Made by a program: the position numbers and the translations under genes
The notes under the pieces: model-generated
Told to the model about the DNA's origin: nothing
What the model saw: only the letters and a program-made list of their open reading frames with translations
The model's database searches: none
Source of the DNA: Burkholderiales bacterium UBA4615
Lineage (GTDB): Bacteria; Pseudomonadota; Gammaproteobacteria; Burkholderiales; Burkholderiaceae_E
NCBI GenBank assembly: GCA_002386465.1
Contig: DGIT01000140.1
Location: 89,203-153,202, forward strand
DNA: 64,000 bases
Direction of reading: 5' to 3'
Shown: piece after piece, positions 28,190-37,543 of the stretch
Numbering within the stretch: position 1 is the stretch's first letter
Layout: every line of letters starts with the position of its first letter

Positions 28190-28972
28190 TCAGGAGGTGC
28201 CGAACATCAGCGCGGTGAGGATGAAATCGAAGCCCAGCACCGCCAGGGAGGACACCACGACCGTGGTCGTCGTGGCGCCCGACACCCCTTCGGGCGTGGG
28301 CTTGGACTCGTGGCCGACATACAGTGCAATGAAGGCACAGATGAGGCCGAACACCGCGCTCTTGATCACGCCGTTGGCCACATCCTTCCAGACATCGACT
28401 CCTGATTGCATCTGCGACCAGAAGGCCCCCGCGTCAACGCCGATCAGCAGCACACCCACTCCCCATCCGCCCAGAATGCCGACCGCAGAAAAGATGGCAG
28501 CCAGCAGCGGCATGACCAGCAAGGCCGCGCAAAAACGCGGAGCAAGGATACGCGCCACCGGGTCGACCGCCATCATTTCCATCGCGGCCAGCTGTTCGCC
28601 GGCCTTCATGAGACCGATCTCTGCCGTGAGCGAGGTGCCTGCGCGCCCGGCAAAGAGCAGCGCCGACACCACCGGCCCCAGTTCACGCACCAGAGAGAGT
28701 GCCACCAGCAAGCCCAGAGCCTCGGCCGATCCGTAGCGCTGCAAGGTGTAGTAGCCCTGTAGCCCGAGTACGAAGCCCACGAAAAGACCCGAGACCGCGA
28801 TGATCGACAAGGACCGATTGCCGATGATGTGGATTTGCTCCAGCACCAGCCCGGGGCGCAGCAGCGCAGCCGGTAGTGCGGCGCACAGTCTGACGAAAAA
28901 GCGCGCAGCATGGCCCAGTTGCGCCACGACTGCGATGACGCGGGCGCCCAGGGCTTCCAGCAATGCCGTCAT
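28190..28972 (-). CDS. mlaE: MlaE, permease of the Mla phospholipid transporter
   Basis: 260 residues, a MlaE/YrbE-type permease with five to six hydrophobic segments. Typical motifs: VGFVLGLQGYYTLQRYGS, LVRELGPVVSALLFAGRAG, LTAEIGLMKAGEQLAAMEMM and VDPVARILAPRFCAALLVMP. Works with MlaF, MlaD and MlaB. Its start overlaps the mlaF stop by four bases. Confidence 0.96.
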   Translation of the reverse strand: MTALLEALGARVIAVVAQLGHAARFFVRLCAALPAALLRPGLVLEQIHIIGNRSLSIIAVSGLFVGFVLGLQGYYTLQRYGSAEALGLLVALSLVRELGPVVSALLFAGRAGTSLTAEIGLMKAGEQLAAMEMMAVDPVARILAPRFCAALLVMPLLAAIFSAVGILGGWGVGVLLIGVDAGAFWSQMQSGVDVWKDVANGVIKSAVFGLICAFIALYVGHESKPTPEGVSGATTTTVVVSSLAVLGFDFILTALMFGTS

Positions 28973-29778
28973 GGGTCCAGCCCCAGGTCAGCGGCCATGG
29001 GTGGTGCCGGTTGGTGAAACCGCACCGGGCCATCCTTGGCACCACTGAAAAATTGAGTCACAAAGGGATCGCCGGCGGACCGCAATGCATCCGGCGTGCC
29101 ACTGGCCATGATGCGCCCCTCGGCCAGCAGGTAAATCCGATCGGCAATGGCCAGGGTCTCGGGGACATCATGGGTCACCACGATGCTCGTGGCACCCAGA
29201 GCATCGTTCAGTGCGCGGATCAGATGCGCGATCGTGCCGCGTGAAATAGGATCCAGCCCCGCAAACGGCTCGTCGTAGATCAGCAAGGGCGGATCCAGGG
29301 CAGTGGCCCGTGCAAGCGCCACCCGACGCGCCATCCCACCCGAAATCTGCGCCGGCGTCTGAGCCGCTGCGCCGCGCAGGCCCACCGCATCCAGTTTCAT
29401 GAGGACCAGATCGCGGATCATGGTCGGCGACAGGCGGGTGTGTTCACGCAACGGAAACGCGACGTTATCGAAGACTGACAGGTCGGTAAACAGCGCGCCA
29501 TGCTGAAAGAGCATGCCCATGCGACGCCGGATGCGATACAGACCTGCGCGATCCAGTGCCGCGACCTCCTCGCCATCGAACTGCACGCGCCCCGAATCGG
29601 GGCGCAGCTGTCCGCCCAGCAAACGCAGCACCGTGGTCTTGCCCGAACCCGAGCCACCCATGAGCGCCACCACCTCGCCACGATGCGCATGCAGACTCAA
29701 GTCGCGCAGCAACTTGCGGCCGTTGTAGCCGAAGTCGAGCGACTCGATCGAGAGGAAGGGGGTCGGGGATAGGGGCAC
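28969..29778 (-). CDS. mlaF: MlaF, ATPase of the Mla phospholipid transporter
   Basis: 269 residues from the GTG at 29778; the frame extends to a TTG at 29838 that would add 20 residues without similarity. Neither start has a good Shine-Dalgarno. ABC motifs are intact: Walker A GGSGSGKTT, signature ISGGMARRVALARA, Walker B LLIYDEPFAGLDP and H-loop VVTHDVPET. It is the first gene of the 15-kb minus-strand run, with only 114 bases between its start and the antiporter gene upstream. Confidence 0.94.
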   Translation of the reverse strand: MPLSPTPFLSIESLDFGYNGRKLLRDLSLHAHRGEVVALMGGSGSGKTTVLRLLGGQLRPDSGRVQFDGEEVAALDRAGLYRIRRRMGMLFQHGALFTDLSVFDNVAFPLREHTRLSPTMIRDLVLMKLDAVGLRGAAAQTPAQISGGMARRVALARATALDPPLLIYDEPFAGLDPISRGTIAHLIRALNDALGATSIVVTHDVPETLAIADRIYLLAEGRIMASGTPDALRSAGDPFVTQFFSGAKDGPVRFHQPAPPMAADLGLDP

Positions 29779-29845
29779 GATGCGAGCGTTGAGGCGAGGC
29801 GATGCAGTGCGCACCGAAACCGCGCAGCAGTGTATCAAGGTCGAG

Positions 29846-29894
29846 GATCAGTGATTTCTGATGGACCCGGCGTCGTTGAGGCCACGCACTGATC
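29846..29894. repeat. Inverted repeat at the antiporter-mlaF junction
   Basis: GATCAGTG (29846-29853) and CACTGATC (29887-29894) are perfect complements with a 33-base loop. The second arm includes the stop codon of the antiporter gene. A smaller repeat ATCAG/CTGAT lies at 29847-29862. No T-run follows on either strand. It could be a weak terminator or a regulatory site for mlaF. Confidence 0.4.
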
Positions 29895-31896
29895 AGGCGC
29901 GACGACGGACCAGCCGATCCTCCGCCGCATGGACCTGCTCCACCGTCCCCACCAGTACCAGCGTATCGCCGGCCTGCAGGCGCAGATCGGATGGCCACTG
30001 CAGGCGCCTGCGGCCATCCTGCACCAGAGCGCTGATGTCGCACCCCTCGAGCGGAAGACTAGAGAGCTCCCGGCCCACGGCCGCAGACCCCGGGGGAATG
30101 GTCACGGCATGCAACCTGCGGTGATCCGCCTCGATGGTTTCGACCTCATGGTCATCAGCCCCGTGAAAATAGCTGCGCAGCAGGCTGTAGCGGTCTTCGC
30201 GGATCGAACGGATGCGGCGCAACACCCGCGCCAGCGGCGCGCCTGCGAGTGCCAGCGCATGGGACGCCAGCATCAGGCTACCCTCGACCACCTCGGGCAC
30301 CACTTCCGTCGCGCCGGCCTGACGCAGCCGCTCGAGCTCGGCATCGGTCGCTGTGCGCACCACCACTGGCAACTGTGGCGCCAGCTCGCGCACGACCTTG
30401 AGCAGACGCACCGTGGTGGGCGTGTCGTCGTAGGTCACCACCAGGACGGACGCCCGGTGCAAGCCGGCAGCCAGCAAGGTCTCACGGCGCGTGGCATCGC
30501 CCAGTACGACCGATTCGCCGGCGGTGGCCGCTTCGCGCACCCGGTCGGCGTCCAGGTCGAGGGCGACGAAAGGCACCGACTCGGCCTCCAGCACGTGGGC
30601 CAGACTCTGGCCGCTGCGCCCATAGCCGCAGATGATGATGTGCTTGTCACGCGACAGGCTGCGCGCGGCAATGGTCTGCAGCTGCAGCGATCGCATCAGC
30701 CATTCCTGACCCGATGCGCGCAGCGCCAGCCAGTCGGCGCGCGCGATCAGCCAGGGGCTGGCCAGCATGGAGATCAGCATCGCCGCCATGATCGGTTGCA
30801 GCAGGTCCCGGTCAATGAGCCTTGAATCACCTGCCAGTGTGAGCAAAATGAAGGCAAACTCGCCGCCTTGCGTCAGCCAGACCGCCGTGCGAATGGCCGT
30901 AGGCGCCGGGTCGCGCATGATCCAGCACACCGCCGCCACGATCCCGAATTTGATGAGTACCGGCACCAGCGTGAGTGCCAACACCGTGGGCCAGGCATCA
31001 AGCACCACGGCCAGGTCCAGGCGCATGCCGATCGTGATGAAAAAGATGCCAAGCAGGATGTCGCGAAACGGCTTGATGTCTTCTTCAACCTGATAGCGAT
31101 ATTCGGTCTCGGAGATCAGCATGCCAGCGACAAAGGCGCCCAGTTCCATCGACAGGCCGGCACGCTTGGTGAGCCAGGCGAGCAGCAGCGCCACCAGCAG
31201 AATGTTGAGCGTGAACAGTTCATGCGAGCGCTGACGCGCCACCTGCATGAACCAGCCCTGCATCAGCGTCGGGCCGAAGCGCAGCAGCACCACGAGCAGC
31301 ACGGCCGCCTTGGCGAGCGCCCAACCGATCGAGATCACCCAGTGCTCATCGCCGCCGCCAAGCGCCGGAATCACAATGAGCAAAGGGATGAGCGCGAGGT
31401 CCTGAAAGAGCAGCACCGCGAACACCCGCCGGCCGTGCTCGGTTTCCAGCTCATGGCGCTCGCTCAGCAGCTTGCTGACCAATGCCGTCGAAGACATGGC
31501 CAGCGCACTGCCCAGAGCCAACCCGCCTCGCCAGTCGAGCCCTGCGGGCGCGAGCCCCGACAGCCAGGCCGTGGGCATCAGAACCACCGCTGCCATGACC
31601 GCCAGAATGGTGAGCACCACCTGCGCCGAGCCGTGTCCGAACACGAAGCGGCGCATGGCCCGCAGTTTGGTGAGATTGAACTCCAGCCCGAGCGTGAACA
31701 TCAGGAACACCACGCCCAGTTCAGCGAGCGTGTGCATGGCCGCGCCATCGCCAGAAACCACCGAGGCGAACGGCCCGAGCACCACTCCAACCAGCAGATA
31801 GGCCACCAGCGGGGGCATGCCGAGACGGCGCAGCAGCAGCACCGACACGATGCTGGCCGCAAGCAGCAGCAGGGTGACTTCAAGGGCCGAAAGCAT
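29893..31896 (-). CDS. Kef-type monovalent cation:proton antiporter (CPA2) with TrkA domains
   Basis: 667 residues. The N-terminal antiporter domain has about 12 membrane helices (1-390), including GLALGSALAMSSTALVSKLL and GAFVAGMLISETEYRYQVEE. A TrkA-N Rossmann domain follows (IIICGYGRSGQSLAHVLEAE, with the GxGxxG nucleotide motif). The C-terminal TrkA-C domain spans about 580-660. The architecture matches KefB/KefC or YbaL, proton-coupled potassium efflux gated by nucleotide or glutathione adducts. No KefF/KefG ancillary gene is adjacent, so the ligand is open. It is divergent from kdsD. Confidence 0.9.
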   Translation of the reverse strand: MLSALEVTLLLLAASIVSVLLLRRLGMPPLVAYLLVGVVLGPFASVVSGDGAAMHTLAELGVVFLMFTLGLEFNLTKLRAMRRFVFGHGSAQVVLTILAVMAAVVLMPTAWLSGLAPAGLDWRGGLALGSALAMSSTALVSKLLSERHELETEHGRRVFAVLLFQDLALIPLLIVIPALGGGDEHWVISIGWALAKAAVLLVVLLRFGPTLMQGWFMQVARQRSHELFTLNILLVALLLAWLTKRAGLSMELGAFVAGMLISETEYRYQVEEDIKPFRDILLGIFFITIGMRLDLAVVLDAWPTVLALTLVPVLIKFGIVAAVCWIMRDPAPTAIRTAVWLTQGGEFAFILLTLAGDSRLIDRDLLQPIMAAMLISMLASPWLIARADWLALRASGQEWLMRSLQLQTIAARSLSRDKHIIICGYGRSGQSLAHVLEAESVPFVALDLDADRVREAATAGESVVLGDATRRETLLAAGLHRASVLVVTYDDTPTTVRLLKVVRELAPQLPVVVRTATDAELERLRQAGATEVVPEVVEGSLMLASHALALAGAPLARVLRRIRSIREDRYSLLRSYFHGADDHEVETIEADHRRLHAVTIPPGSAAVGRELSSLPLEGCDISALVQDGRRRLQWPSDLRLQAGDTLVLVGTVEQVHAAEDRLVRRRA

Positions 31897-31942
31897 GAGG
31901 GGCGGTGTCCTGGGGGCGGGCAGGCAGCGTCGGGGGCGGCGC

Positions 31943-31948
31943 TATACT
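31943..31948 (+). promoter_or_regulatory. -10 element placed for a leaderless kdsD transcript
   Basis: TATACT lies exactly six bases before the kdsD ATG (31955). Transcription start would fall at or next to the A of ATG. There is no Shine-Dalgarno before kdsD. No convincing -35 hexamer is seen at normal spacing, which lowers confidence. Confidence 0.4.
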
Positions 31949-31954
31949 CATCTG

Positions 31955-32953
31955 ATGCCCGAGCCGATTGTAGCCACCCCCCTCGAGGCCGAACGCCTGA
32001 TTGCCCGGGCGCGTGAGGTCTTGCGCATCGAGGCCGATGCGGTTGAAGCCCTCATCGGACGCGTCGGCGCGGACTTTGCCCACGCCTGCCAGCTGATCCT
32101 GGCCTGCCGCGGCCGGGTGGTGGTGAGCGGCATGGGGAAGTCGGGGCATGTCGCCCGCAAACTGGCCGCCACGCTGGCGTCCACCGGCACACCCGCCTTT
32201 TTCGTGCACCCCGCCGAGGCCAGCCATGGCGACCTGGGCATGGTGACCCGCGACGACGTTTTCATTGCTCTGTCCAATTCCGGGCGCACAGACGAGCTGC
32301 TCGCCATCCTGACCCCGGTCAAGCGGCAAGGCGCCAAGCTGATCGCAATGACCGGCGACCCCGAGTCCCCGCTGGCCCGTCAAGCGGACGCGCATCTCGA
32401 TGCCCGGGTCGACAAGGAAGCCTGCCCTCTCAACCTGGCGCCCACCGCCAGTACCACGGCCGCACTGGCGCTGGGCGATGCGCTGGCGGTGGCCCTGCTC
32501 GATGCCCGCGGCTTCGGGGCCGATGACTTTGCGCGCTCGCATCCCGGCGGCTCGCTCGGACGCAAGCTGCTCACCCATGTGGCCGACGTGATGCGCACCG
32601 GCGAAGCCGTGCCCACGGTGCCGCTGGGCTCAAGCCTGACCGCAGCGATTCTGGAGGTGACCCGCAAGCGCATGGGCATGACCGCGGTGGTCTCGCCCGA
32701 AGGCAGGCTGGCTGGCGTCTTCACCGACGGCGATCTGCGTCGGCTGCTCGAGCGCACCACCGATTTGCGCAGCCTGACCGTGGACGAGGTGATGACACGC
32801 GAGGCCGCGACCATCGGCCCGCAGGATCTGGCCGTCGAGGCGGTCCGGCGCATGGAGGAACGGCGCATCAACCAGCTGCCGGTTATCGATGCCCACGCCC
32901 AGGTGGTCGGCGCCCTGCATATTCACGACCTGCTGCTGGCGCGCGTGGTATGA
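31955..32953 (+). CDS. kdsD: D-arabinose 5-phosphate isomerase (KpsF/GutQ family)
   Basis: 332 residues from ATG 31955; the frame runs upstream over the divergent antiporter start but without similarity. It converts ribulose 5-phosphate to arabinose 5-phosphate, the first step to Kdo. The SIS sugar-isomerase domain is at about 40-175 (VVVSGMGKSGHVARKLAATL and SNSGRTDELLAIL). It is followed by SHPGGSLGRKLL and two CBS domains (about 205-330). The next gene, kdsC, starts within its stop (ATGA). Confidence 0.95.
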   Translation: MPEPIVATPLEAERLIARAREVLRIEADAVEALIGRVGADFAHACQLILACRGRVVVSGMGKSGHVARKLAATLASTGTPAFFVHPAEASHGDLGMVTRDDVFIALSNSGRTDELLAILTPVKRQGAKLIAMTGDPESPLARQADAHLDARVDKEACPLNLAPTASTTAALALGDALAVALLDARGFGADDFARSHPGGSLGRKLLTHVADVMRTGEAVPTVPLGSSLTAAILEVTRKRMGMTAVVSPEGRLAGVFTDGDLRRLLERTTDLRSLTVDEVMTREAATIGPQDLAVEAVRRMEERRINQLPVIDAHAQVVGALHIHDLLLARVV

Positions 32954-33510
32954 GCGCGCCTGCTTCAGATCCTCAGGCTGACGCGGCCCTGGCGCGCGCC
33001 GCCGCAGTGCGCCTGATGGCCTTCGATGTGGACGGCACACTGACCGATGGCGGCATTCATATCAGCGCCCAGGGCGAAGCCCACAAGCGATTCTCGGTGC
33101 GCGATGGCCTCGGCCTGGTGCTCCTGCGCGACAACGGTATCCGGGTGGCGATCGTCACTGGCCGCAGCTCGGCGATCGTCGAGCAACGGGCCCGCGAACT
33201 GGGTATCGAGGAGGTGATCCAGGGCGTAGCAGACAAATCGCAGGTGATGCGCGGCCTGGCCGAGCGACACCGGTTGCAGCTCGACCAATGCGGTTTCATG
33301 GGCGACGACTGGCCCGACCTGCCTGCGATGCGCGTGGTGGGTTTCGCTGCCGCTGTACAGGATGCCGCGCCTGCCGTGCGAGAGGCCGCCCACTGGTGCG
33401 CCCATGCGGCGGGCGGGCACGGTGCAGCCCGCGAACTGGCGGAATACATCCTGCACGCACAGGGCCGCATGGATGCCGCGCTGGGCCGTTTCGACGGTCG
33501 GCGCGCCTGA
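32950..33510 (+). CDS. kdsC: 3-deoxy-D-manno-octulosonate 8-phosphate phosphatase
   Basis: 186 residues, a HAD-family phosphatase. Catalytic Asp residues lie in FDVDGTLTDGG (DxDGT), with the Thr/Ser motif IVTGRSS and the metal-binding GDDWPDLPAM. It releases phosphate from Kdo-8-P to give Kdo for lipid A core synthesis. Its start overlaps the kdsD stop by four bases. The next gene, lptC, is nine bases on. Confidence 0.95.
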   Translation: MSAPASDPQADAALARAAAVRLMAFDVDGTLTDGGIHISAQGEAHKRFSVRDGLGLVLLRDNGIRVAIVTGRSSAIVEQRARELGIEEVIQGVADKSQVMRGLAERHRLQLDQCGFMGDDWPDLPAMRVVGFAAAVQDAAPAVREAAHWCAHAAGGHGAARELAEYILHAQGRMDAALGRFDGRRA

Positions 33511-33519
33511 GCACAGCCC

Positions 33520-34125
33520 ATGAACCAGCGCCTGCGTGACCGGCTGGCCGCCGCGGTGTCGGTGGCACTGCTGGCAGCCCTGAGCCTGTTTACCCTGTAC
33601 CTGGCCCAGCGCGCCGCGCGTGATCGGGAGCGCCCTGCGGCGGCGGCACCGGCGGCCGGCGAACCGGACTATTTCGTCGATCGGATGGCGCTCCTCACCA
33701 TGAACGATGCCGGCGCGCCGGCGTATCGGCTGCAAGCCAGCAGCCTTACTCACTTTCCGGCTGACGATATGGCCCAGTTCGAAGCACCGGTGATGGTGAG
33801 CCTGGACCCCGCCCGGCCACGGGTCACCGTGACCGCCGACCGCGGCCGATTGCTCAATCAGGCGTCCCGTCGCGAGCATGAAGTCCAGTTGTCGGGGCAC
33901 GTGAACGTGGTGCGGGAAGCCCGCAAGGATTCCGCCGAGCTGGTGGCGGTCACGGACTTTGCAGTCGTGCTGCCGAGCGCCGATGTCGTGCGCACCGACC
34001 GGCCGATCACCATCACCCATGGCCCCCATCGGCTTGAGGCGGTGGGAATGGAGCTCGATAACAAGGCCCGGCGACTGCGGTTAGACTCGAAAGTCAGGGC
34101 CACGCTTGAGCCGCCCTCGCGCTGA
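33520..34125 (+). CDS. lptC: LptC, inner-membrane LPS transport protein
   Basis: 201 residues. One N-terminal membrane anchor (LAAAVSVALLAALSLFTLYL) is followed by a periplasmic beta-jellyroll (YFVDRMALLTMNDAGAPAYR and so on). LptC passes LPS from the LptBFG transporter to LptA. Sequence conservation in this family is low, so the call rests on fold-like segments and its place between kdsC and lptA-lptB. Confidence 0.9.
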   Translation: MNQRLRDRLAAAVSVALLAALSLFTLYLAQRAARDRERPAAAAPAAGEPDYFVDRMALLTMNDAGAPAYRLQASSLTHFPADDMAQFEAPVMVSLDPARPRVTVTADRGRLLNQASRREHEVQLSGHVNVVREARKDSAELVAVTDFAVVLPSADVVRTDRPITITHGPHRLEAVGMELDNKARRLRLDSKVRATLEPPSR

Positions 34126-34185
34126 CGCCGTCCATACCGATCCACACCACCCTCATCCGCAGCCTTTTCGCATCCTGCCACCCGC

Positions 34186-34836
34186 ATGCAGCGCCTTGCC
34201 CCACCAATCGCCCTTGTGAGCCGGCCACTAGCAGTCCTGTGCGCGACGCTGGTCGGCCTGCTGGCCACCGGCACCGCACTGGGCGAGCGGGCGGATCGCT
34301 TCAAGCCCACCCAGGTCGAAGCCGACCGCATGGATTACGACGACGTCAAGCAAGTCAATGTGTTCACCGGGTCGGTGGTGCTCAGCCGCGGCACCATGCT
34401 CATCAGGGGCGATCGCATGGTCGTCTCTCAAGACCCCGAGGGCTATCAGTACGGCACCACAACCGGTCGGCTGGCCAGCTTCAGGCAAAAACGCGACGGG
34501 GTCGACGAGTGGATCGAAGGCTACGGCGAAGAGATCTACTACGACGGCAAGACCGAAGTGGTCACTTTGCGCCGCAAAGCCAAGGTGCGGCGCCTGGAAG
34601 GCACGCGGGTTATGGATGAAATCGATGGCCCGCTGATCGTGTACGACAGTCGGACCGAGCAATTCAATGTGCAGGGCGGCCAGGCGTCGGGCCCGACGGC
34701 CAGCGGCAACAGTCGGGTGAAGGTGGTGATTCAGCCCAGGCTCACCGACCCGTCCGAACCCTTGCCTGCCAGCGGCGCGCCTGGCGGAGCCACCACCACC
34801 CCCGCGCCCGGCACCCGACGCCCGCCGGCGCGCTGA
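34186..34836 (+). CDS. lptA: LptA, periplasmic LPS bridge protein
   Basis: 216 residues with a signal peptide ending near TGTALGERA. The OstA-type domain shows QVEADRMDYDDVKQVNVFTG, SVVLSRGTMLIRGDRMVV and GYGEEIYYDGKTEVVTL. It forms the periplasmic filament carrying LPS to LptDE. The C-terminus is Pro/Ala/Thr-rich and unstructured. The 60-base gap from lptC has no obvious Shine-Dalgarno. Confidence 0.94.
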   Translation: MQRLAPPIALVSRPLAVLCATLVGLLATGTALGERADRFKPTQVEADRMDYDDVKQVNVFTGSVVLSRGTMLIRGDRMVVSQDPEGYQYGTTTGRLASFRQKRDGVDEWIEGYGEEIYYDGKTEVVTLRRKAKVRRLEGTRVMDEIDGPLIVYDSRTEQFNVQGGQASGPTASGNSRVKVVIQPRLTDPSEPLPASGAPGGATTTPAPGTRRPPAR

Positions 34837-34849
34837 GTCAACCCGCATC

Positions 34850-35590
34850 ATGAGCCGGCTGAGTGCGCAACATCTGATGAAGGCCTACCACGGCCGTCAG
34901 GTGGTCAAGGATGTGTCCATCGACGTCCAAAGCGGCGAGGTCGTGGGTCTGTTAGGGCGCAATGGCGCGGGCAAGACCACCTGCTTCTACATGATCGCGG
35001 GGCTCGTACCCACCGACGGCGGCCAGATCGAACTCGACGGCCACTCGATCAACCGGCTGCCGATTCACCGGCGCGCACGCCTGGGCCTGTCCTATCTGCC
35101 GCAGGAAGCTTCAGTCTTTCGCAAGCTCACGGTCGAGGAAAATGTCCTCGCGGTGCTCGAGCTTCAGGTCGATGATGCGGGCAAGACGCTGGGGCGCGCC
35201 GAGCTGCAACACCGCCTGAACACGCTGCTCGACGAACTGCAGATCGATCACCTGCGTTCCAACACCGCGCAATCGCTGTCGGGGGGCGAACGTCGACGCG
35301 TCGAGATCGCCCGGGCACTGGCCACATCGCCGCGTTTCGTGCTGCTCGATGAGCCCTTCGCCGGGGTCGATCCGATTGCAGTCATCGAAATCCAGCGGAT
35401 CGTCCGGTTCCTGAAAGACCGTCAGATCGGGGTCCTGATTACAGATCACAACGTTCGTGAAACTCTGGGCATTTGTGATCGGGCATACATCATCAACGAT
35501 GGTATTGTTCTTGCTTCCGGATCGCCCGGATCAGTGGTCACGGACGAACGGGTACGCAAGGCCTATCTGGGCGAGGAATTCAAGATGTAG
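34850..35590 (+). CDS. lptB: LptB, ATPase of the LPS transporter
   Basis: 246 residues. Walker A GRNGAGKTT, Q-loop YLPQEASVF, signature LSGGERRRVEIARAL, Walker B FVLLDEPFAGVDP and H-loop ITDHNVRETL are intact, and the C-terminal AYLGEEFKM is typical. It powers LPS extraction with LptFG, which are not in this window. 13 bases after lptA; rpoN follows after 30 bases. Confidence 0.97.
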   Translation: MSRLSAQHLMKAYHGRQVVKDVSIDVQSGEVVGLLGRNGAGKTTCFYMIAGLVPTDGGQIELDGHSINRLPIHRRARLGLSYLPQEASVFRKLTVEENVLAVLELQVDDAGKTLGRAELQHRLNTLLDELQIDHLRSNTAQSLSGGERRRVEIARALATSPRFVLLDEPFAGVDPIAVIEIQRIVRFLKDRQIGVLITDHNVRETLGICDRAYIINDGIVLASGSPGSVVTDERVRKAYLGEEFKM

Positions 35591-35620
35591 CCGGCCTCGG
35601 GGCCGTCTGCGACGGCGCTG

Positions 35621-37150
35621 ATGAAACCATCCCTACAACTACGGCAATCTCAGCAGCTCGCGCTCACCCCGCAGCTGCAGCAGTCGATCCGCCTGTTGCA
35701 GCTTTCCACTCTGGAGCTCAATCAGGAGCTCGAACAGATCCTCGCCGAAAACCCGCTGCTTGAGCGGTTGGACGACCCGTTCTCCGACAGCGTGCGCATT
35801 GCGCCCAACGGCTCCATCGACTCCAGCTCTTCCGTCGGCAGCGCTGACACCGCCGGCGACGCTTCCGCCGGCAGCACCTCCAGTCAGGCCGATGGGCCGC
35901 AACAGGCCGAAGGGGGCAGCGATTCCTATGATGAGGGCGGCTCGGACTACGGCTCAGATGGCGACCGCAGCACTCTGGACTGGGGCGGTGAAGCCCGCGG
36001 CCCGGGCACCGAAGGCGACGACGACGAGCGCGACTACCCGCAACTGGCCGGCACCACCGAAAGCCTGTCCGAGCACCTGCAAAGCCAGCTGGCCGGCACC
36101 GGATGCTCGGTGCGCGACCGTGCGCTGGTCACGCTGCTGATCGAAGAGCTCGACCCGGACGGCTATCTGCGCACGCCGATTGAAGAGATCCTGAAGTCGC
36201 TGCCCGCCGAACTGGAACTCGAACCCGAAGAGCTCAGCGCAGCGCTCAAGCTCCTGCAGAGCTTCGACCCGGCGGGCGTTGGCGCGCGCTCCGTGTCGGA
36301 ATGCCTGCTGCTGCAACTGGCCGCCATCCCGGTCGACCAGCGCCCCGAAAAGCAGATCTTCCGGTTGGCGGCGCTCATCTCGCGCGACCACCTCGACCTG
36401 CTCGCCGCCCGTGATTTCGTGCGACTCAAACGGCTGTTGCGCTGCGACGATGACGCATTACGCAAGGCCCAGCAGGTCATCCAGTCGCTCAGTCCCCGGC
36501 CCGGCAGTGCCTTTTCCGGCGAGGCTGCAGCCATTGTGGTCCCCGATGTCATCATCCGGCGCAGCCGCGACGGCTGGCAGGCTGTGCTCAACCCCGATGT
36601 CATGCCGAAGCTGCGGATCAACGATGTCTACGCGCAGGTCCTCAAACGCAACCGGTCGGCCGCCGGTGGCAATTTGTCGGCACAGTTGCAGGAGGCCCGT
36701 TGGCTGGTGAAGAATGTCCAACAGCGATTCGAAACCATCCAGCGGGTGGCTCAGGCGGTCACCGACCGTCAGAAGGCCTTCTTCACCCATGGGGCCGTGG
36801 CCATGCGCCCGCTGGTGCTGCGCGAAATCGCTGAGGAACTGGGCTTGCACGAATCCACGATCTCGCGTGTGACCACCCAGAAGTTCATGATGACGCCGTT
36901 TGGTACCTTCGAGATCAAGTACTTTTTCGGCAGCCACGTGGCTACCGATACCGGAGGCACGGCATCGAGCACTGCGATCCGTGCCGTGATCAAGCAGCTC
37001 ATTTCTGAGGAGAACCGCCAAGACCCCTTATCCGACAGCAGGATCGCCGAACTGCTCGGCGAGCAGGGCATCGTGGTTGCAAGACGCACCGTGGCCAAAT
37101 ACCGCGAGGCGCTTCAGATTGCACCGGTCGCACAGCGCAGGGCGCTCTAG
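35621..37150 (+). CDS. rpoN: RNA polymerase sigma-54 factor
   Basis: 509 residues. The N-terminal activator-response region is Gln-rich (LQLRQSQQLALTPQLQQSIR). An acidic, Ser/Gly-rich linker runs from about 55 to 140. The core-binding domain follows, then the DNA-binding part with the HTH (LREIAEELGLHESTISRVT) and the RpoN box ARRTVAKYREAL that contacts the -24 element. It directs transcription that needs AAA+ activators. The lptB-rpoN-hpf-ptsN order is widespread. Confidence 0.97.
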   Translation: MKPSLQLRQSQQLALTPQLQQSIRLLQLSTLELNQELEQILAENPLLERLDDPFSDSVRIAPNGSIDSSSSVGSADTAGDASAGSTSSQADGPQQAEGGSDSYDEGGSDYGSDGDRSTLDWGGEARGPGTEGDDDERDYPQLAGTTESLSEHLQSQLAGTGCSVRDRALVTLLIEELDPDGYLRTPIEEILKSLPAELELEPEELSAALKLLQSFDPAGVGARSVSECLLLQLAAIPVDQRPEKQIFRLAALISRDHLDLLAARDFVRLKRLLRCDDDALRKAQQVIQSLSPRPGSAFSGEAAAIVVPDVIIRRSRDGWQAVLNPDVMPKLRINDVYAQVLKRNRSAAGGNLSAQLQEARWLVKNVQQRFETIQRVAQAVTDRQKAFFTHGAVAMRPLVLREIAEELGLHESTISRVTTQKFMMTPFGTFEIKYFFGSHVATDTGGTASSTAIRAVIKQLISEENRQDPLSDSRIAELLGEQGIVVARRTVAKYREALQIAPVAQRRAL

Positions 37151-37167
37151 ACGGTTCGATCGCAATC

Positions 37168-37183
37168 ACAGGGCACGCCCTGT
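37168..37183. other. Small palindrome in the rpoN-hpf gap
   Basis: ACAGGGC-AC-GCCCTGT is a perfect inverted repeat just after the rpoN stop. A short T-run (GTTTTT) begins about 17 bases later. It may be a weak rpoN terminator or an operator; the tight loop favours a DNA site or a 5- to 6-bp hairpin. Confidence 0.4.
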
Positions 37184-37222
37184 TAGCCGCCCTTGCAACG
37201 TTTTTCGCTCCAGGAGCTCCGC

Positions 37223-37543
37223 ATGAATCTGACCATCACCGGGCATCACCTCGAGGTCACCCCCGCATTGCGCGACTACATCACGGCGAAGCTCGAACGC
37301 ATCCGAAGGCACTTTGACCAGGTGGTCGATACCAGTGTCTATCTGTCGGTGGAAAAGCTGCAGCAGCGTGCCGAAATCAATCTGCATGTGCGCGGCAAGG
37401 ATCTGTTTGCCGAGTCGGTCCATCAGGACCTCTACGCGGCCATCGACACCCTGATCGACAAGCTTGACCGGCAGGTCCTCAAGTACAAGGAAATGCGCCA
37501 GGTCCGGCCCAACGAGACCGTGAAGCACCAGGCTGCCGCCTGA
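37223..37543 (+). CDS. hpf: Ribosome hibernation promoting factor, short form
   Basis: 106 residues from ATG 37223, after CAGGAG. The family start [20 protein letters not shown] is clear, followed by [12 protein letters not shown], the ribosome-facing beta strands ([20 protein letters not shown]) and [16 protein letters not shown]. It is the short HPF/YhbH type that, with RMF, dimerises ribosomes in stationary phase in gammaproteobacteria. The C-terminal dimerisation domain of long HPF is absent. Confidence 0.95.
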   Translation: MNLTITGHHLEVTPALRDYITAKLERIRRHFDQVVDTSVYLSVEKLQQRAEINLHVRGKDLFAESVHQDLYAAIDTLIDKLDRQVLKYKEMRQVRPNETVKHQAAA

